The translations under genes and the position numbers were made by a program. A DNA stretch of 64,000 bases from JADZFO01 sp964512635 (lineage in GTDB: Bacteria; 4484-113; JAFGCY01), in assembly GCA_964512635.1 (NCBI GenBank), contig CAZEJB010000015.1:22566-86565 (forward strand). The letters are read 5' to 3'. The notes beneath the pieces are model-generated. The model did not search any database. It saw nothing but the letters and a program-made list of their open reading frames with translations, and was not told the origin of the DNA. Positions 8,221 to 16,548 of the stretch are shown one piece after another; position 1 is the stretch's first letter; the number at the start of each line of letters is the position of its first letter.

Positions 8221-9267
8221 TTATCCCTGGCCCGCCCCGTTGCCGGCAGCCGCTTCCTCCCCGGCGGGAAGAAGGTTGTTGCGCCGGCGGATTTCGGTCT
8301 CCAGCTGCTGCAGGATATCGGGATGTTCTTCGAGGTAAGAGACTACGTTTTCACGGCCCTGGCCGAGCTTTTCCTCACCGCGCGTGTACCAGGATCCCGC
8401 CTTGTTGACCAGCTTCTCCACGACCGCGAGGTCCAGTACCCCGCCAGCCTTGGAAATGCCGCGGCCGAAGATGATGTCGAACTCCGCCTTCTTGAAGGGG
8501 GGCGCCATCTTATTCTTCACGACCTTGACGGTTACCTGGTTGCCGATGATGTCAGTGCCCTGCTTGATGCTGTCGCTGCGTCGCACTTCCAGACGCATGC
8601 TGGCGTAGAACTTCAGCGCGCGCCCGCCGGTCGTCGTTTCGGGGTTGCCGAAGACGATGCCGATCTTTTCACGCACCTGATTGATGAAAATCAGGGTGCA
8701 GTGGCTCTTGCTGGTGACGCCGGTCAGCTTGCGCAGCGCCTGGCTCATCAGGCGGGCCTGCAGGCCCATGTGCGCGTCGCCCATCTCGCCTTCGATCTCA
8801 GCCTTCGGCACAAGCGCCGCGACGGAGTCGATAACCACGACGTCCACCGCGTTGGAGCGCACAAGCACCTCGGCGATCTCAAGGGCCTGCTCACCGGTGT
8901 CGGGCTGGGCAATCAGCAGCTCCGCGGTGTTAAGCCCCAGTCGCTGGGCGTATTCGGGATCCATGGCGTGCTCGGCGTCCACAATGGCCACCCGGCCACC
9001 GGCACGCTGAGCTTCTGCCATGATATGCATGGCCAGGGTAGTCTTACCTGAAGCCTCGGGACCATAGATCTCAATGATCCGGCCCCGTGGGATGCCGCCC
9101 ACACCGAGGGCAATGTCAAGGGCCAGGCTGCCGGTGGGGATAACATCCACACCAGAACGCACCTGATCCCCAAGGCGCATGATGGCGCCTTTGCCAAATT
9201 GCTTTTCAATCTGATCCGTGGCGACCTTTAAGGCGCGCTCACGTTCCTCGGACGTGGATAGAGGCAT
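8221..9267 (-). CDS. recA: recombinase RecA
   Basis: RecA forms filaments on single-stranded DNA, drives strand exchange and stimulates self-cleavage of LexA-type repressors. The 348-residue product has the Walker A GPEASGKTT, the Walker B segment VVVIDSVAALVP and loop L2 around INQVREKIGI. The ATG at 9267 follows an AGGAG with 7-nt spacing. A good promoter lies at 9352-9380. I see no inverted repeat of the known LexA-box types upstream, so SOS control would have to use another operator. An XRE-S24 repressor is encoded 2.6 kb away. Confidence 0.98.
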   Translation of the reverse strand: MPLSTSEERERALKVATDQIEKQFGKGAIMRLGDQVRSGVDVIPTGSLALDIALGVGGIPRGRIIEIYGPEASGKTTLAMHIMAEAQRAGGRVAIVDAEHAMDPEYAQRLGLNTAELLIAQPDTGEQALEIAEVLVRSNAVDVVVIDSVAALVPKAEIEGEMGDAHMGLQARLMSQALRKLTGVTSKSHCTLIFINQVREKIGIVFGNPETTTGGRALKFYASMRLEVRRSDSIKQGTDIIGNQVTVKVVKNKMAPPFKKAEFDIIFGRGISKAGGVLDLAVVEKLVNKAGSWYTRGEEKLGQGRENVVSYLEEHPDILQQLETEIRRRNNLLPAGEEAAAGNGAGQG

Positions 9268-9351
9268 TCCTCGATCTCCTGAAACCGGAAACCAGTTAGT
9301 TACTTCTGGAATTTGCTCTGCTGCAGGCTGTGCCCGCTACTCGGCACATAT

Positions 9352-9380
9352 ATAGTAACATAGGACTAAACACTTGTAAA
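9352..9380 (-). promoter_or_regulatory. recA promoter
   Basis: On the minus strand TTTACA (9380-9375) and TACTAT (9357-9352) are separated by exactly 17 nt. Transcription would start near 9345, giving a leader of about 78 nt before recA. This is one of the clearest -35/-10 pairs in the window. Confidence 0.7.
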
Positions 9381-9405
9381 GAGTCTGTTAGAGAGACAGG
9401 CTCAT

Positions 9406-10554
9406 TTAGTTGAAGATCAGCTCGGCAATCGTGAAGTCGTCGTTGAAATGCCGGCTGCCATGAAAGTTCACTACTGAGTCGATCAGCGCGTTGCAATGGT
9501 GCATGTAGCTGCCGGGTTTGATCAGGCTCTGATAGTTCAGGATCAAGCGGTCCTGACCATAACAGTCCATCGGGGCCTCGAGCGGCGCCGATTCCGTTAC
9601 ACCATCACTGAACACCAGCAGCCGGGTGTTAGGCCGGATCTCGATCTGCCCTTCCTGGTACAGCTCTTCCTCAAAGAAACCCAGCGGTGTGTCGCCGACG
9701 CTGAGCATCTCGACACTGCCGTCGGAATGGAAGCACAGCGGCTCGGGCGTGCCAGCCCGAGAGTAATGCAGCATCCGGCTGGCCGGGTTGTACAAACCGA
9801 CAAAAAGACAGCAGGACCAGAAGGTCCCCTGGTGATCATGGAACACGAAGTTGTTCAACCGGTGCATCAGCTCGGAAGTAGTGCTGACCTGGGCCACGTT
9901 GACCCGGCAGAGGTGCTGCAGCGCGATCGCCTTGATCGCCACTTCGATGCCATGGCTTTGCACGTCGCCGAGTACGATCAGGTAGTTCTCGCCGATCTTG
10001 CCAATCTCAAAGAAGTCGCCGGACAGCTCGAAAGCTGGCTGGCCAAAGGCGCGGCAGGACAGGATGCCGTCGTTCCAGTCTGAGGTGAAGAGGGCTTCCT
10101 GGTATTTGCGGGCTGTCCGCAGTTCGGTTTCGATCTCGCTGTAGTTGTCCTGCGCCTCGCTGGCGTTGAGGGCATCCCGGGTGATGTCATCCAGCACAAT
10201 GACCACACCTGCGGGGCCGTGTTCAGAGGCGGGCAGGTGGTTAAAGCACAAGTTGTAATAGTGCACATTGCCGCTGAGCCGGAAGAAGAAGCGCGCGACA
10301 TTTTCACCCGACCCACGATAGGCCCTGGCGATGTGATCGCTGAAGTTCAGGCTGAACTCGGTGTTGACTTCTTCAATGCTGCGACCCACCTTGAGTTCAG
10401 GAAGGATTCCCGCAGCTGCGCTGTTGAACATTTCGACGCGCGAATCCGGCCCGAGCACGATGACGCCATCGTTCAGGGCTTCCAGTACTTCTAAACTACG
10501 GGGGGCCAGCAGGTGCACAGAGTTCATTATCGCGACCACATTTGGGCGCGTCAT
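9406..10554 (-). CDS. PAS domain and SpoIIE-type PP2C serine phosphatase (RsbU-like)
   Basis: The 382-residue product has a PAS-like sensor (about residues 18-130), a short helical linker and a SpoIIE-class PP2C domain. The metal-site motifs are SGDFFEIG (usually GGDFYD), GDVQSHG (usually GDVSGHG), FSDGVTE and DDFTI, so the core aspartates are kept and one peripheral Asp is Glu. Such proteins dephosphorylate anti-sigma-factor antagonists in partner-switching pathways. No antagonist or anti-sigma gene is adjacent. The ATG at 10554 fits a promoter with an extended -10 (10581-10589) 20 nt upstream; an ATG at 10527 is possible. Confidence 0.85.
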   Translation of the reverse strand: MTRPNVVAIMNSVHLLAPRSLEVLEALNDGVIVLGPDSRVEMFNSAAAGILPELKVGRSIEEVNTEFSLNFSDHIARAYRGSGENVARFFFRLSGNVHYYNLCFNHLPASEHGPAGVVIVLDDITRDALNASEAQDNYSEIETELRTARKYQEALFTSDWNDGILSCRAFGQPAFELSGDFFEIGKIGENYLIVLGDVQSHGIEVAIKAIALQHLCRVNVAQVSTTSELMHRLNNFVFHDHQGTFWSCCLFVGLYNPASRMLHYSRAGTPEPLCFHSDGSVEMLSVGDTPLGFFEEELYQEGQIEIRPNTRLLVFSDGVTESAPLEAPMDCYGQDRLILNYQSLIKPGSYMHHCNALIDSVVNFHGSRHFNDDFTIAELIFN

Positions 10555-10580
10555 TCCTGGCGGGTTTGACGCACCGGGAT

Positions 10581-10589
10581 AGTATAACA
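10581..10589 (-). promoter_or_regulatory. extended -10 element of the PAS-SpoIIE gene
   Basis: TGTTATACT reads on the minus strand from 10589 to 10581, an extended -10 (TGn plus TATACT). Initiation would fall about 20 nt before the ATG at 10554. Confidence 0.5.
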
Positions 10590-10674
10590 ACCAACGGCTT
10601 CCTTCGCAGGACCAATATTGGACCCGCCGCTGAATAGAACGGAAGCTGCTCCTATCCGTCACCCAGATGGGCAG

Positions 10675-10683
10675 TGTTAGAAT
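10675..10683 (+). promoter_or_regulatory. extended -10 element of lgt
   Basis: TGTTAGAAT is the same extended -10 form as on the opposite strand 90 nt earlier. Initiation near 10690 gives a short leader that contains the GGAG site for the lgt ATG. Confidence 0.5.
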
Positions 10684-10707
10684 AGCCTTTCGCTCAGCGG
10701 AGAAACT

Positions 10708-11622
10708 ATGGACCCAATTGCATTCTCGATTGGCGGGCTTGAAATCCGCTGGTATGGCATTGCCATGGCTCTGTCCATGCTCATTGGCGCGTGGATTGGA
10801 TCCAAGCTGCTTAAGAAGCAGGGCTACGACGGTGAAGCAGTCTGGGATGGCCTGGTCTGGATCATCCTCGCAGGCATCTTCGGCGCCCGGCTGTTCTATG
10901 TGCTGACCAACCTGAGCGACTACGCCGCGCACCCGGAAGAAATCATTGCAGTCTGGCATGGCGGCCTATCGATTCACGGCGGCGTGCTGCTGGGCGGCCT
11001 CGCGACTTACCTCTACTTCAAAAAGCGCAACATTCCTTTTATGAACGTTGCCGACAGCTTTGTTCCCGGCGTCAGCCTGGGTATTGTGCTGGTTCGTATT
11101 GGCAACTTCATGAACGGCGATATCCTCGGCTATCGCTGGAATGGCCCCTGGGCCATGAACTTTCCGCATGATGAGTTTCACACTGCTGCCAATGCCGACG
11201 AGATCATCCTGCGTCACCCGACCGAGCTGTACGGCCTGATGGTTGGCGTGGTATGTCTGCTGGTTGGCTGGTGGATGTGGCGCCGGACCTATATTGAACA
11301 CAAGCTGGCACCCGGCGCGACTTTTTTCGGATTGCTGATCAGCTACAGCCTGGCGCGCAGCATCATTGAAGATCCCTTCCGCGATGTGCCTCTGCCCTGG
11401 AAGGTCATTGATCCAGAGCACTTCCAGTGCGGCTTGTTCACCAGTTCGCAACTTGCCAGCATTCCAATTATTCTGATTGGAATCTGGGGGCTGATGATGG
11501 TTGATAAGTGGGACCAGAACAGGCGCCTGATGGCTGAACAGGGTATTTCAGCCGGAGAAAAGCTGACCCGCCAGCAGCAGCGTGCCAAAGCTCGTGAGCT
11601 CAGCAAGCGCAGCGAAGACTAG
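10708..11622 (+). CDS. lgt: prolipoprotein diacylglyceryl transferase
   Basis: Lgt attaches diacylglycerol from phosphatidylglycerol to the lipobox cysteine, the first step of lipoprotein maturation in the cytoplasmic membrane. The 304-residue protein has about seven helices and the signature blocks WHGGLSIHGGVLLGG and LVRIGNFMNGDILG, the Lgt motif with the key Arg, Asn and Gly. Helix 1 shows the family-typical GLEIRWYGIAMALS pattern. The start ATG is preceded by GGAG with 5-nt spacing. Several lipoproteins encoded in this window are natural substrates. The basic C-terminal tail is cytoplasmic. Confidence 0.95.
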   Translation: MDPIAFSIGGLEIRWYGIAMALSMLIGAWIGSKLLKKQGYDGEAVWDGLVWIILAGIFGARLFYVLTNLSDYAAHPEEIIAVWHGGLSIHGGVLLGGLATYLYFKKRNIPFMNVADSFVPGVSLGIVLVRIGNFMNGDILGYRWNGPWAMNFPHDEFHTAANADEIILRHPTELYGLMVGVVCLLVGWWMWRRTYIEHKLAPGATFFGLLISYSLARSIIEDPFRDVPLPWKVIDPEHFQCGLFTSSQLASIPIILIGIWGLMMVDKWDQNRRLMAEQGISAGEKLTRQQQRAKARELSKRSED

Positions 11623-11705
11623 TCTGATTATATATATTGTTCTCTTTTGCGCCATTTTTGGGATTTTTTCCGAACAAGTGTTAAACTGGTCAAGTCCTGT
11701 AAGGT

Positions 11706-11730
11706 GATTGATACAGCTGCTGTGTCAATC
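11706..11730. promoter_or_regulatory. 25-bp palindrome, candidate operator of the XRE-S24 repressor
   Basis: GATTGATACAGC, a central T, and GCTGTGTCAATC form a 25-bp inverted repeat with a single mismatch between the 12-nt arms. It ends 11 bp upstream of the -35 of the repressor gene. Dimeric XRE-S24 repressors often bind such sites at their own promoters. Autoregulation is inferred from position and symmetry only. Confidence 0.55.
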
Positions 11731-11741
11731 TGACAGGGTTC

Positions 11742-11770
11742 TTGTCTGGACCGGGTGCATTGTTTACAAT
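11742..11770 (+). promoter_or_regulatory. promoter of the XRE-S24 repressor gene
   Basis: TTGTCT (11742-11747) and TACAAT (11765-11770) are separated by 17 nt. Initiation near 11777 gives a leader of about 85 nt. The predicted start falls in a second inverted repeat, TTGCCTG-TACCGG-CAGGCAA at 11775-11794, which could be a hairpin or a second binding site. Confidence 0.6.
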
Positions 11771-11861
11771 GGTGTTGCCTGTACCGGCAGGCAATCACCT
11801 CGCAAAGCCCCATCAGGCCCTGTCGGCTTGCGCGCGGAGTGACGATTTCAAGGAGGAGTAC

Positions 11862-12665
11862 GTGCCCAAAATTACCAGCACTGAAGGAAAGGAGTTTGCC
11901 GAAATCGGCAACCTCGTGCGCAACCTGCGCCTGCGTCGCGGACTGAGCCAGTCTGACCTGGCCCATGCGGCAGGCATCAACAACAGCTATCTGTCGCGGA
12001 TCGAAAATGGTGAGCGCAGACCTTCGCCAAAGATCCTGCGTCGCTTCTCTGAGATACTGCACTATCCCTATGACGACCTGGTGGTCAAGAGCGGCATCCT
12101 CAGCGAAGACTTCGTGCGCCAGACTCCCGGGCGTCAGCCTGCAGGTGACCTTCCAGCAGTGTCGGGCAACGGCAGCTCGCATGGCGAGGACCCCAACACA
12201 GTCCTGCGTCAGCTGATCTCTTCCATCCAGTCTGGCAGCGGCGTTTCGGCCGCCGGCCTGGCCAAGCGCGGCATCCCTGTGCTGGACAGCGTGACCGCCG
12301 GCCTCCTGAAGGAAGCCAATGTGGTCGAGGCGCACAGCGACGTGCCCAAGCTGGTCCTCAGCGAAGACGAACTGGCCTTTGATCAGCGCGCTTTCGCTCT
12401 GGTGGTCCAGGGGGACAGCATGGTGGAAGCCGGAATCCTGGACGGCGACATTGTTGTGGTGAGCCCGAACACGCAGATCAGCCCAGGCGATATCGCTGTC
12501 GTACTGGTCAACGGCAGCTCCACTACCTGCAAGAAGGTCTATGTTGAGCCGGGCCGGGTGATTCTTCAGCCCGCGAACAGCAACTATCGTCCGCAGGTGC
12601 TGTCTTACCCCGAGGAGGTCGAAATCCTCGGCAAGGTGATCCTGGTCCGCCGCAAGCTGCTGTAA
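11862..12665 (+). CDS. XRE-family regulator with self-cleaving S24 (LexA-like) domain
   Basis: The GTG at 11862 is preceded by AAGGAGG with good spacing, so upstream ATGs are not used. The 267-residue product has a Cro/CI-type helix-turn-helix (about 12-70), a polar linker and a C-terminal S24 domain. All features for autocleavage are visible: Ala146-Gly147 in SVTAGLL, the nucleophile Ser186 in VVQGDSM, and the general base Lys224 or Lys225 in TTCKKV, close to the Ser-Lys spacing of LexA. The DNA-binding half is XRE, not the LexA winged helix, as in phage CI and some alternative SOS repressors. No phage genes surround it, so it looks like a chromosomal stress regulator. Confidence 0.88.
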   Translation: MPKITSTEGKEFAEIGNLVRNLRLRRGLSQSDLAHAAGINNSYLSRIENGERRPSPKILRRFSEILHYPYDDLVVKSGILSEDFVRQTPGRQPAGDLPAVSGNGSSHGEDPNTVLRQLISSIQSGSGVSAAGLAKRGIPVLDSVTAGLLKEANVVEAHSDVPKLVLSEDELAFDQRAFALVVQGDSMVEAGILDGDIVVVSPNTQISPGDIAVVLVNGSSTTCKKVYVEPGRVILQPANSNYRPQVLSYPEEVEILGKVILVRRKLL

Positions 12666-12730
12666 ACACAATAGCGGCAGACCAGCAAGGGTATAATGCC
12701 CCGCCTTCGCAGTTTGCACAGGAGTCCGCA

Positions 12731-13072
12731 ATGAACGATGAGACTATGACCGCCACACCCGTAATCGAGGCCGACAGCCCTTCAGTGACTGCGACCAAAG
12801 AGCCCTGCGGCCCCAACTGTGGCTGCGCCGGTGGTGCGGTCGAAGCGGACTTTGAGACCAAGCTGCGCCGCGTGCTGGAAAAAGTCCGCCCCTTCCTCCA
12901 GATGGATGGCGGCGACATTGAGCTCGTCGCCATTGAGGACAAAAACGCTCTGGTGCGTCTGCACGGCGCCTGCGTAGGTTGCAGCTCCAGCATCTATACG
13001 ATGCAGATGGGTATAGATCAGGCGATCCGACGCGAGATCCCTGACTTCGGCGAGTTGATTCAGGTCGACTAA
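12731..13072 (+). CDS. NifU-like C-terminal (NFU) iron-sulfur scaffold protein
   Basis: The 113-residue product carries an NFU domain (about residues 38-113) with the Fe-S binding pair in HGACVGCSSS and the family block RPFLQMDGGDIELV. NFU proteins bind a labile 4Fe-4S cluster between two subunits and pass it to apo-enzymes. The first 35 residues are atypical and include CGPNCGCAGG, which could add metal ligands. A TATAAT at 12692-12697 and the AGGAG before the ATG give a normal leadered gene, 65 nt after the repressor gene. Confidence 0.9.
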   Translation: MNDETMTATPVIEADSPSVTATKEPCGPNCGCAGGAVEADFETKLRRVLEKVRPFLQMDGGDIELVAIEDKNALVRLHGACVGCSSSIYTMQMGIDQAIRREIPDFGELIQVD

Positions 13073-13139
13073 AGCCGCCTGAAGGACCTGCCTTTCGCAG
13101 ATCATATCGACTCGCGGAATTTTGGAACCTGACTGCCAT

Positions 13140-13145
13140 TAGAAT
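13140..13145 (+). promoter_or_regulatory. -10 element for leaderless transcription of the YIP1-like gene
   Basis: TAGAAT ends 8 nt before the ATG at 13154 and no Shine-Dalgarno site is present. Initiation would be at or within a few bases of the start codon. Confidence 0.5.
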
Positions 13146-13153
13146 CGCGCTGC

Positions 13154-13864
13154 ATGAGTAAGACATCTGCACCGGTCTCCAGTCCGCAATTCGCCCTGCC
13201 CTGGCAGATGCTCGTGGCTCCGGTCAGCGCATGGGTCAGCCTGCGAGAGCGCAATAGTCCTCTGCCGGCCCTGCTGACACAGTGGCTGCTTCTGGTGCTT
13301 TATGGCCTGATCGCCGCGCGCCCAATGGCAGAGCTTTGGGATGCCGCCGGCCTGGGTCAGCTGCTTTCAGCTGATTCTGGCCCTGGTCGCTGGCTGAGTG
13401 TGCTGCTGCTCTACCTGCCGCTGAATCTCGCACTTGCGGCCCTGATCGCCCTCGTTGTGCGCTATGCGCTGCTGTTGATCGCAGTGCGGATCAGCTTTCG
13501 CCAGGCTCTTTGCTGGACCGCCTATGCCGCGCTTCCGGTTTATCTTGGGCGCTTCCTGGCTTTCCTTGGTTTCGCTGTTGTGCAACCGCTGGTGCAAAAT
13601 GCCCAGGATGTCTGGGCGCTGATGTTCAACCCCTTCAGCCCGGGTATTGCGTCCTTGTTCCCGGAGCTTTCCTATCCCTGGGTGCTGTTTTCAAGCTTTG
13701 ATCTGTTTGGACTGTGGACATTGCTGCTGCTCGCCCTGGGTGCCCGCCACCTGCTTGGGCTGTCTGTTCAGCGCGGCCTTTGGGCCACCGCGGTGATAAT
13801 GCTATTATGGCTCGCCGGGCTAACGGTGGTGTGGCGGGCGATGCTTGCCGCACCCGTCCTGTGA
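13154..13864 (+). CDS. YIP1-like integral membrane protein
   Basis: The 236-residue product has a cytoplasmic N-terminus followed by five or six hydrophobic helices. The C-terminal block FNPFSPGIASLF, FSSFDLFGLWTLLLLALG resembles the bacterial YIP1 (Yip1 domain) family, whose members often lie next to efflux adaptor and MacB-type genes, as here. Their function is unknown; association with exporters is a genomic correlation. It is 29 nt upstream of the adaptor gene and likely co-transcribed. TAGAAT 8 nt before the ATG suggests leaderless expression. Confidence 0.65.
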   Translation: MSKTSAPVSSPQFALPWQMLVAPVSAWVSLRERNSPLPALLTQWLLLVLYGLIAARPMAELWDAAGLGQLLSADSGPGRWLSVLLLYLPLNLALAALIALVVRYALLLIAVRISFRQALCWTAYAALPVYLGRFLAFLGFAVVQPLVQNAQDVWALMFNPFSPGIASLFPELSYPWVLFSSFDLFGLWTLLLLALGARHLLGLSVQRGLWATAVIMLLWLAGLTVVWRAMLAAPVL

Positions 13865-13893
13865 GGGGACAGTAGAAGAGGAAGGTAAGCTGT

Positions 13894-15255
13894 ATGTGGC
13901 GTAAGATTGGAGGCGTAGTCCTCGTGCTGGCCGTTGTCGGCCTGATTGCGGGGATCGTCTGGAAGCAGTCACAGGGCGGAAAAGACGGCAAAAAGGGTGG
14001 CTTCAGCTTCAGCTTCGGCAAGAAGAAGAAGGACGAGAAACAGGAACCGCTTTACGAGGCGGCGCGTGTTGGCGACCTGCTGCTGACCGTCGAGGCAACC
14101 GGCGAGACCGAGCCCGTGACCGACATTGAAGTCAAGAGTGAGGCCACCGGCCGCATCGTTGAGTTCTATGTCGAGGAAGGCAGCACGCTGAAGGTCGGAG
14201 ATGTGATCTGCAAGCTCGATCAGAGCAATCAGCAGATCGTCGTCGATCAGGCGCGGATCTCTGTCCAGCAGGCCGAGCTCAATCTAAAGCAGGCCCGCGA
14301 AGCCAGCAGCGTCACCGGCAAGGCCAACCTTGAAGAGGCGCTCAAGCGTGCGCAAATCGCGGTCGACGACGCCCAGCAGGGACTCGACGACGCCAAGGCA
14401 ACTTATTCCCGCATTTCCGATCTGCACAGCAAAGGCTTTGCCACTGATCAGGAACTGCAGGACAGCCAGACCCGGGTATCCAATGCCGAGACCACGCTGC
14501 AAAGTGCGCGGACCGGGCTGGACAACGCCAGGACGCAGCTGGAGAACTTCAACTCAACCAGCAACAAGCTGAGCATCAAGGAAGCGCAGCTCCGCGTGGA
14601 CCAGGCGCGTGTCTCGCTCAAGGACGCCGAGCGCCAGCTCGGCAAGAGCAACATTACGAGCCCAATCGACGGCATCGTGCTGGAAAAGCTGCTGGACGTG
14701 GGTGACTCCGTACAGAGCATCAACAGCGCCTTCAGCTCCGGCACGACCGTGATCAAGGTGGCGGACCTGCGCAAAATTCAGGTGCGCACCAATGTTGACG
14801 AGATCGACATCGGCAAGGTCCAGAGGGGGCTCAAGGCCACTGTTGTGGTCGACACTTTCCCCGATAAGACCTTCAGCGGCGTGGTGACAAATGTCTTCCC
14901 GCAGGGCGTCCAGAGCGGCCAGGGACTGATCACATTCCCGATTCTGGTGGAAGTGGACAACTCAGAGGGCCTGCTGCTGGGCAAGATGACCGCAACAGTG
15001 AAGATTGAAGCCAAGAAGCTTGAGAAGCAGCTGCTGATCCCTCTGGCAGCCACCCGCGCCGGCAAGAACAAGGATGAGACCATCGTTTATGTCCTGAAGG
15101 AAGGCGGGGACAAATTCGACAAGAAATCCGAATCGGAAGAGCGGGTCGTCAAGATCGGTGATACTGATTACAAGGACATCATCGTCCTCGACGGACTCAA
15201 AGAAGGCGACCTGGTCAAGGTCCGGGGCTTCGAGACCGGCATTTCCTTCGACTAG
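13894..15255 (+). CDS. HlyD/MacA-type periplasmic adaptor protein
   Basis: The 453-residue protein has one N-terminal membrane anchor (about residues 7-24), a basic stretch of KKK motifs, then the biotinyl-lipoyl-like half motif VKSEATGRIVEFYVEEGSTLKVG. A long alpha-hairpin of heptad-rich sequence (about 115-235), the second lipoyl half around ITSPIDGIVLEKLLDVGDSV and a beta-barrel domain follow. Such adaptors link inner-membrane transporters to outer-membrane exit channels. GGAAGG precedes the ATG. Two MacB-type permeases follow directly, making a tripartite-like exporter operon. Confidence 0.88.
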   Translation: MWRKIGGVVLVLAVVGLIAGIVWKQSQGGKDGKKGGFSFSFGKKKKDEKQEPLYEAARVGDLLLTVEATGETEPVTDIEVKSEATGRIVEFYVEEGSTLKVGDVICKLDQSNQQIVVDQARISVQQAELNLKQAREASSVTGKANLEEALKRAQIAVDDAQQGLDDAKATYSRISDLHSKGFATDQELQDSQTRVSNAETTLQSARTGLDNARTQLENFNSTSNKLSIKEAQLRVDQARVSLKDAERQLGKSNITSPIDGIVLEKLLDVGDSVQSINSAFSSGTTVIKVADLRKIQVRTNVDEIDIGKVQRGLKATVVVDTFPDKTFSGVVTNVFPQGVQSGQGLITFPILVEVDNSEGLLLGKMTATVKIEAKKLEKQLLIPLAATRAGKNKDETIVYVLKEGGDKFDKKSESEERVVKIGDTDYKDIIVLDGLKEGDLVKVRGFETGISFD

Positions 15256-15300
15256 CCCCGGCGAGTCACAGCGGCGGCCGGCGGCCGCGATGGTCCTGCA

Positions 15301-16548
15301 ATGTACACACTACTCGTAAGCCTGCGATTGGCGCTGCACAACCTGATGCTCAACAAGGTGCGCAGCATCCTGACGCTGCTTGGCATGATCATCGGGGTTG
15401 GAGCCGTGATCGCCATCGTCTCGCTGGGCGAAGGCCTGCGCAACCAGTTCGCGCAGAACCTGTCAAGCTTCGGCGGCGACACTATGTTCATGACGCCCAA
15501 GAGCCCCAAGCGACCGGGCCAGGCGCCACGCAGCGCTGAGCTGTTCAAAATGGACGACATGAAGGCGCTTGAGGAGCAGTGCACAAGTGTGCAGCAGGTC
15601 ATACCCGGAATCGACGTCAGCGTCACTGTAAAGTACCGCGACCGCGCAACAAGCGGTCACGTTCTGGGCACGATGGAGTCGTATCTTGACTCCGGCAGCG
15701 ACAAGCTGGAATCCGGGCGTTACTTTACGCGCTCGGAAGTGGCCAATGCTGCGCGAGTGGTGGTCATCGGCCACGACATGGCTGATGACCTCTTCGGCGA
15801 AACCCGCGACTATGGCGACCCGGTCAACAAGTACGTCAAGATCAACGGCGTGAACTACCTCGTAATTGGCCTCTTCGAGAAGCGCACCAACATGTTCAAT
15901 GGTGCGCCAAACGTGGATACGGGCTTTGCCGCCCCAACCACCACCACCCAGCTGCGCATGCTTGGCAGCAAGGACGTGTTCTGGGTTGAGGTCAGGCTCA
16001 AGGAAGGCGTAGATCTCAATGCCGCCAAAGAAGAGGTCTCTGTCGTCATGCGACAACGCCGTGGCATCCGCAATGCGACCGATGACGACTTTCAGATCAT
16101 CACGCCAAATGACTTTATGGAGATCGGCAATCAGTTCATCAATGTGCTGGTTGGAATCTTCGGTTCCATTGCGTTCATGAGTCTCCTGGTGGGTGGCGTC
16201 GGTATCATGAACATCATGCTGGTATCCGTCACCGAGCGCACTCGCGAGATCGGCCTGCGCATGGCGCTGGGCGCCGGCCGCCGCATGGTCCTCAGCCAGT
16301 TCCTGATTGAGGCTATGACCCTGACGCTGATCGGCGGGCTGATCGGCATCGCCGCCGGCTTCCTTGGGGCGCAGGCCGTGGCCGTAGTGCTGGAGAACAT
16401 GATGAAGTCGCAGTGGAGCGCGCACATCCCGCTGCAGTGGCTGATTACCTCGATTGTGGTTTCAGTTATGGTCGGAGTCATCTTTGGCGTCTACCCCGCC
16501 CTGAAGGCCAGTCAGCTCGACCCGGTGGAGGCGATGCGTTATGAATAG
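15301..16548 (+). CDS. MacB-type FtsX-family ABC permease, first copy
   Basis: The 415-residue product has a transmembrane helix after LRLALHNLMLNKVRSILTLL, a large periplasmic MacB_PCD domain (about 50-270) and three C-terminal helices in the FtsX domain, with GGVGIMNIMLVSVTERTREI and the final ASQLDPVEAMRYE, both highly typical. MacB proper carries an N-terminal ATPase; this protein does not. Its stop overlaps the start of the second permease by 8 nt, so the two probably form a heterodimer. No ABC ATPase is encoded between the adaptor and the HIT gene. Confidence 0.9.
   Translation: MYTLLVSLRLALHNLMLNKVRSILTLLGMIIGVGAVIAIVSLGEGLRNQFAQNLSSFGGDTMFMTPKSPKRPGQAPRSAELFKMDDMKALEEQCTSVQQVIPGIDVSVTVKYRDRATSGHVLGTMESYLDSGSDKLESGRYFTRSEVANAARVVVIGHDMADDLFGETRDYGDPVNKYVKINGVNYLVIGLFEKRTNMFNGAPNVDTGFAAPTTTTQLRMLGSKDVFWVEVRLKEGVDLNAAKEEVSVVMRQRRGIRNATDDDFQIITPNDFMEIGNQFINVLVGIFGSIAFMSLLVGGVGIMNIMLVSVTERTREIGLRMALGAGRRMVLSQFLIEAMTLTLIGGLIGIAAGFLGAQAVAVVLENMMKSQWSAHIPLQWLITSIVVSVMVGVIFGVYPALKASQLDPVEAMRYE

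Noticed and set aside
6819..8408. Open frame of 529 codons antisense to rny and recA
   Set aside because: It is a shadow of GC-rich coding DNA; the opposite strand holds two well-conserved genes, and no start signal or family is present.
9268..9400. LexA box in front of recA
   Set aside because: No inverted repeat of the Gram-positive or Gram-negative SOS types is visible; only a good promoter.
11628..12731. 367-codon minus-strand frame over the repressor gene
   Set aside because: It is antisense to a regulator with clear domains and spans its promoter and operator.
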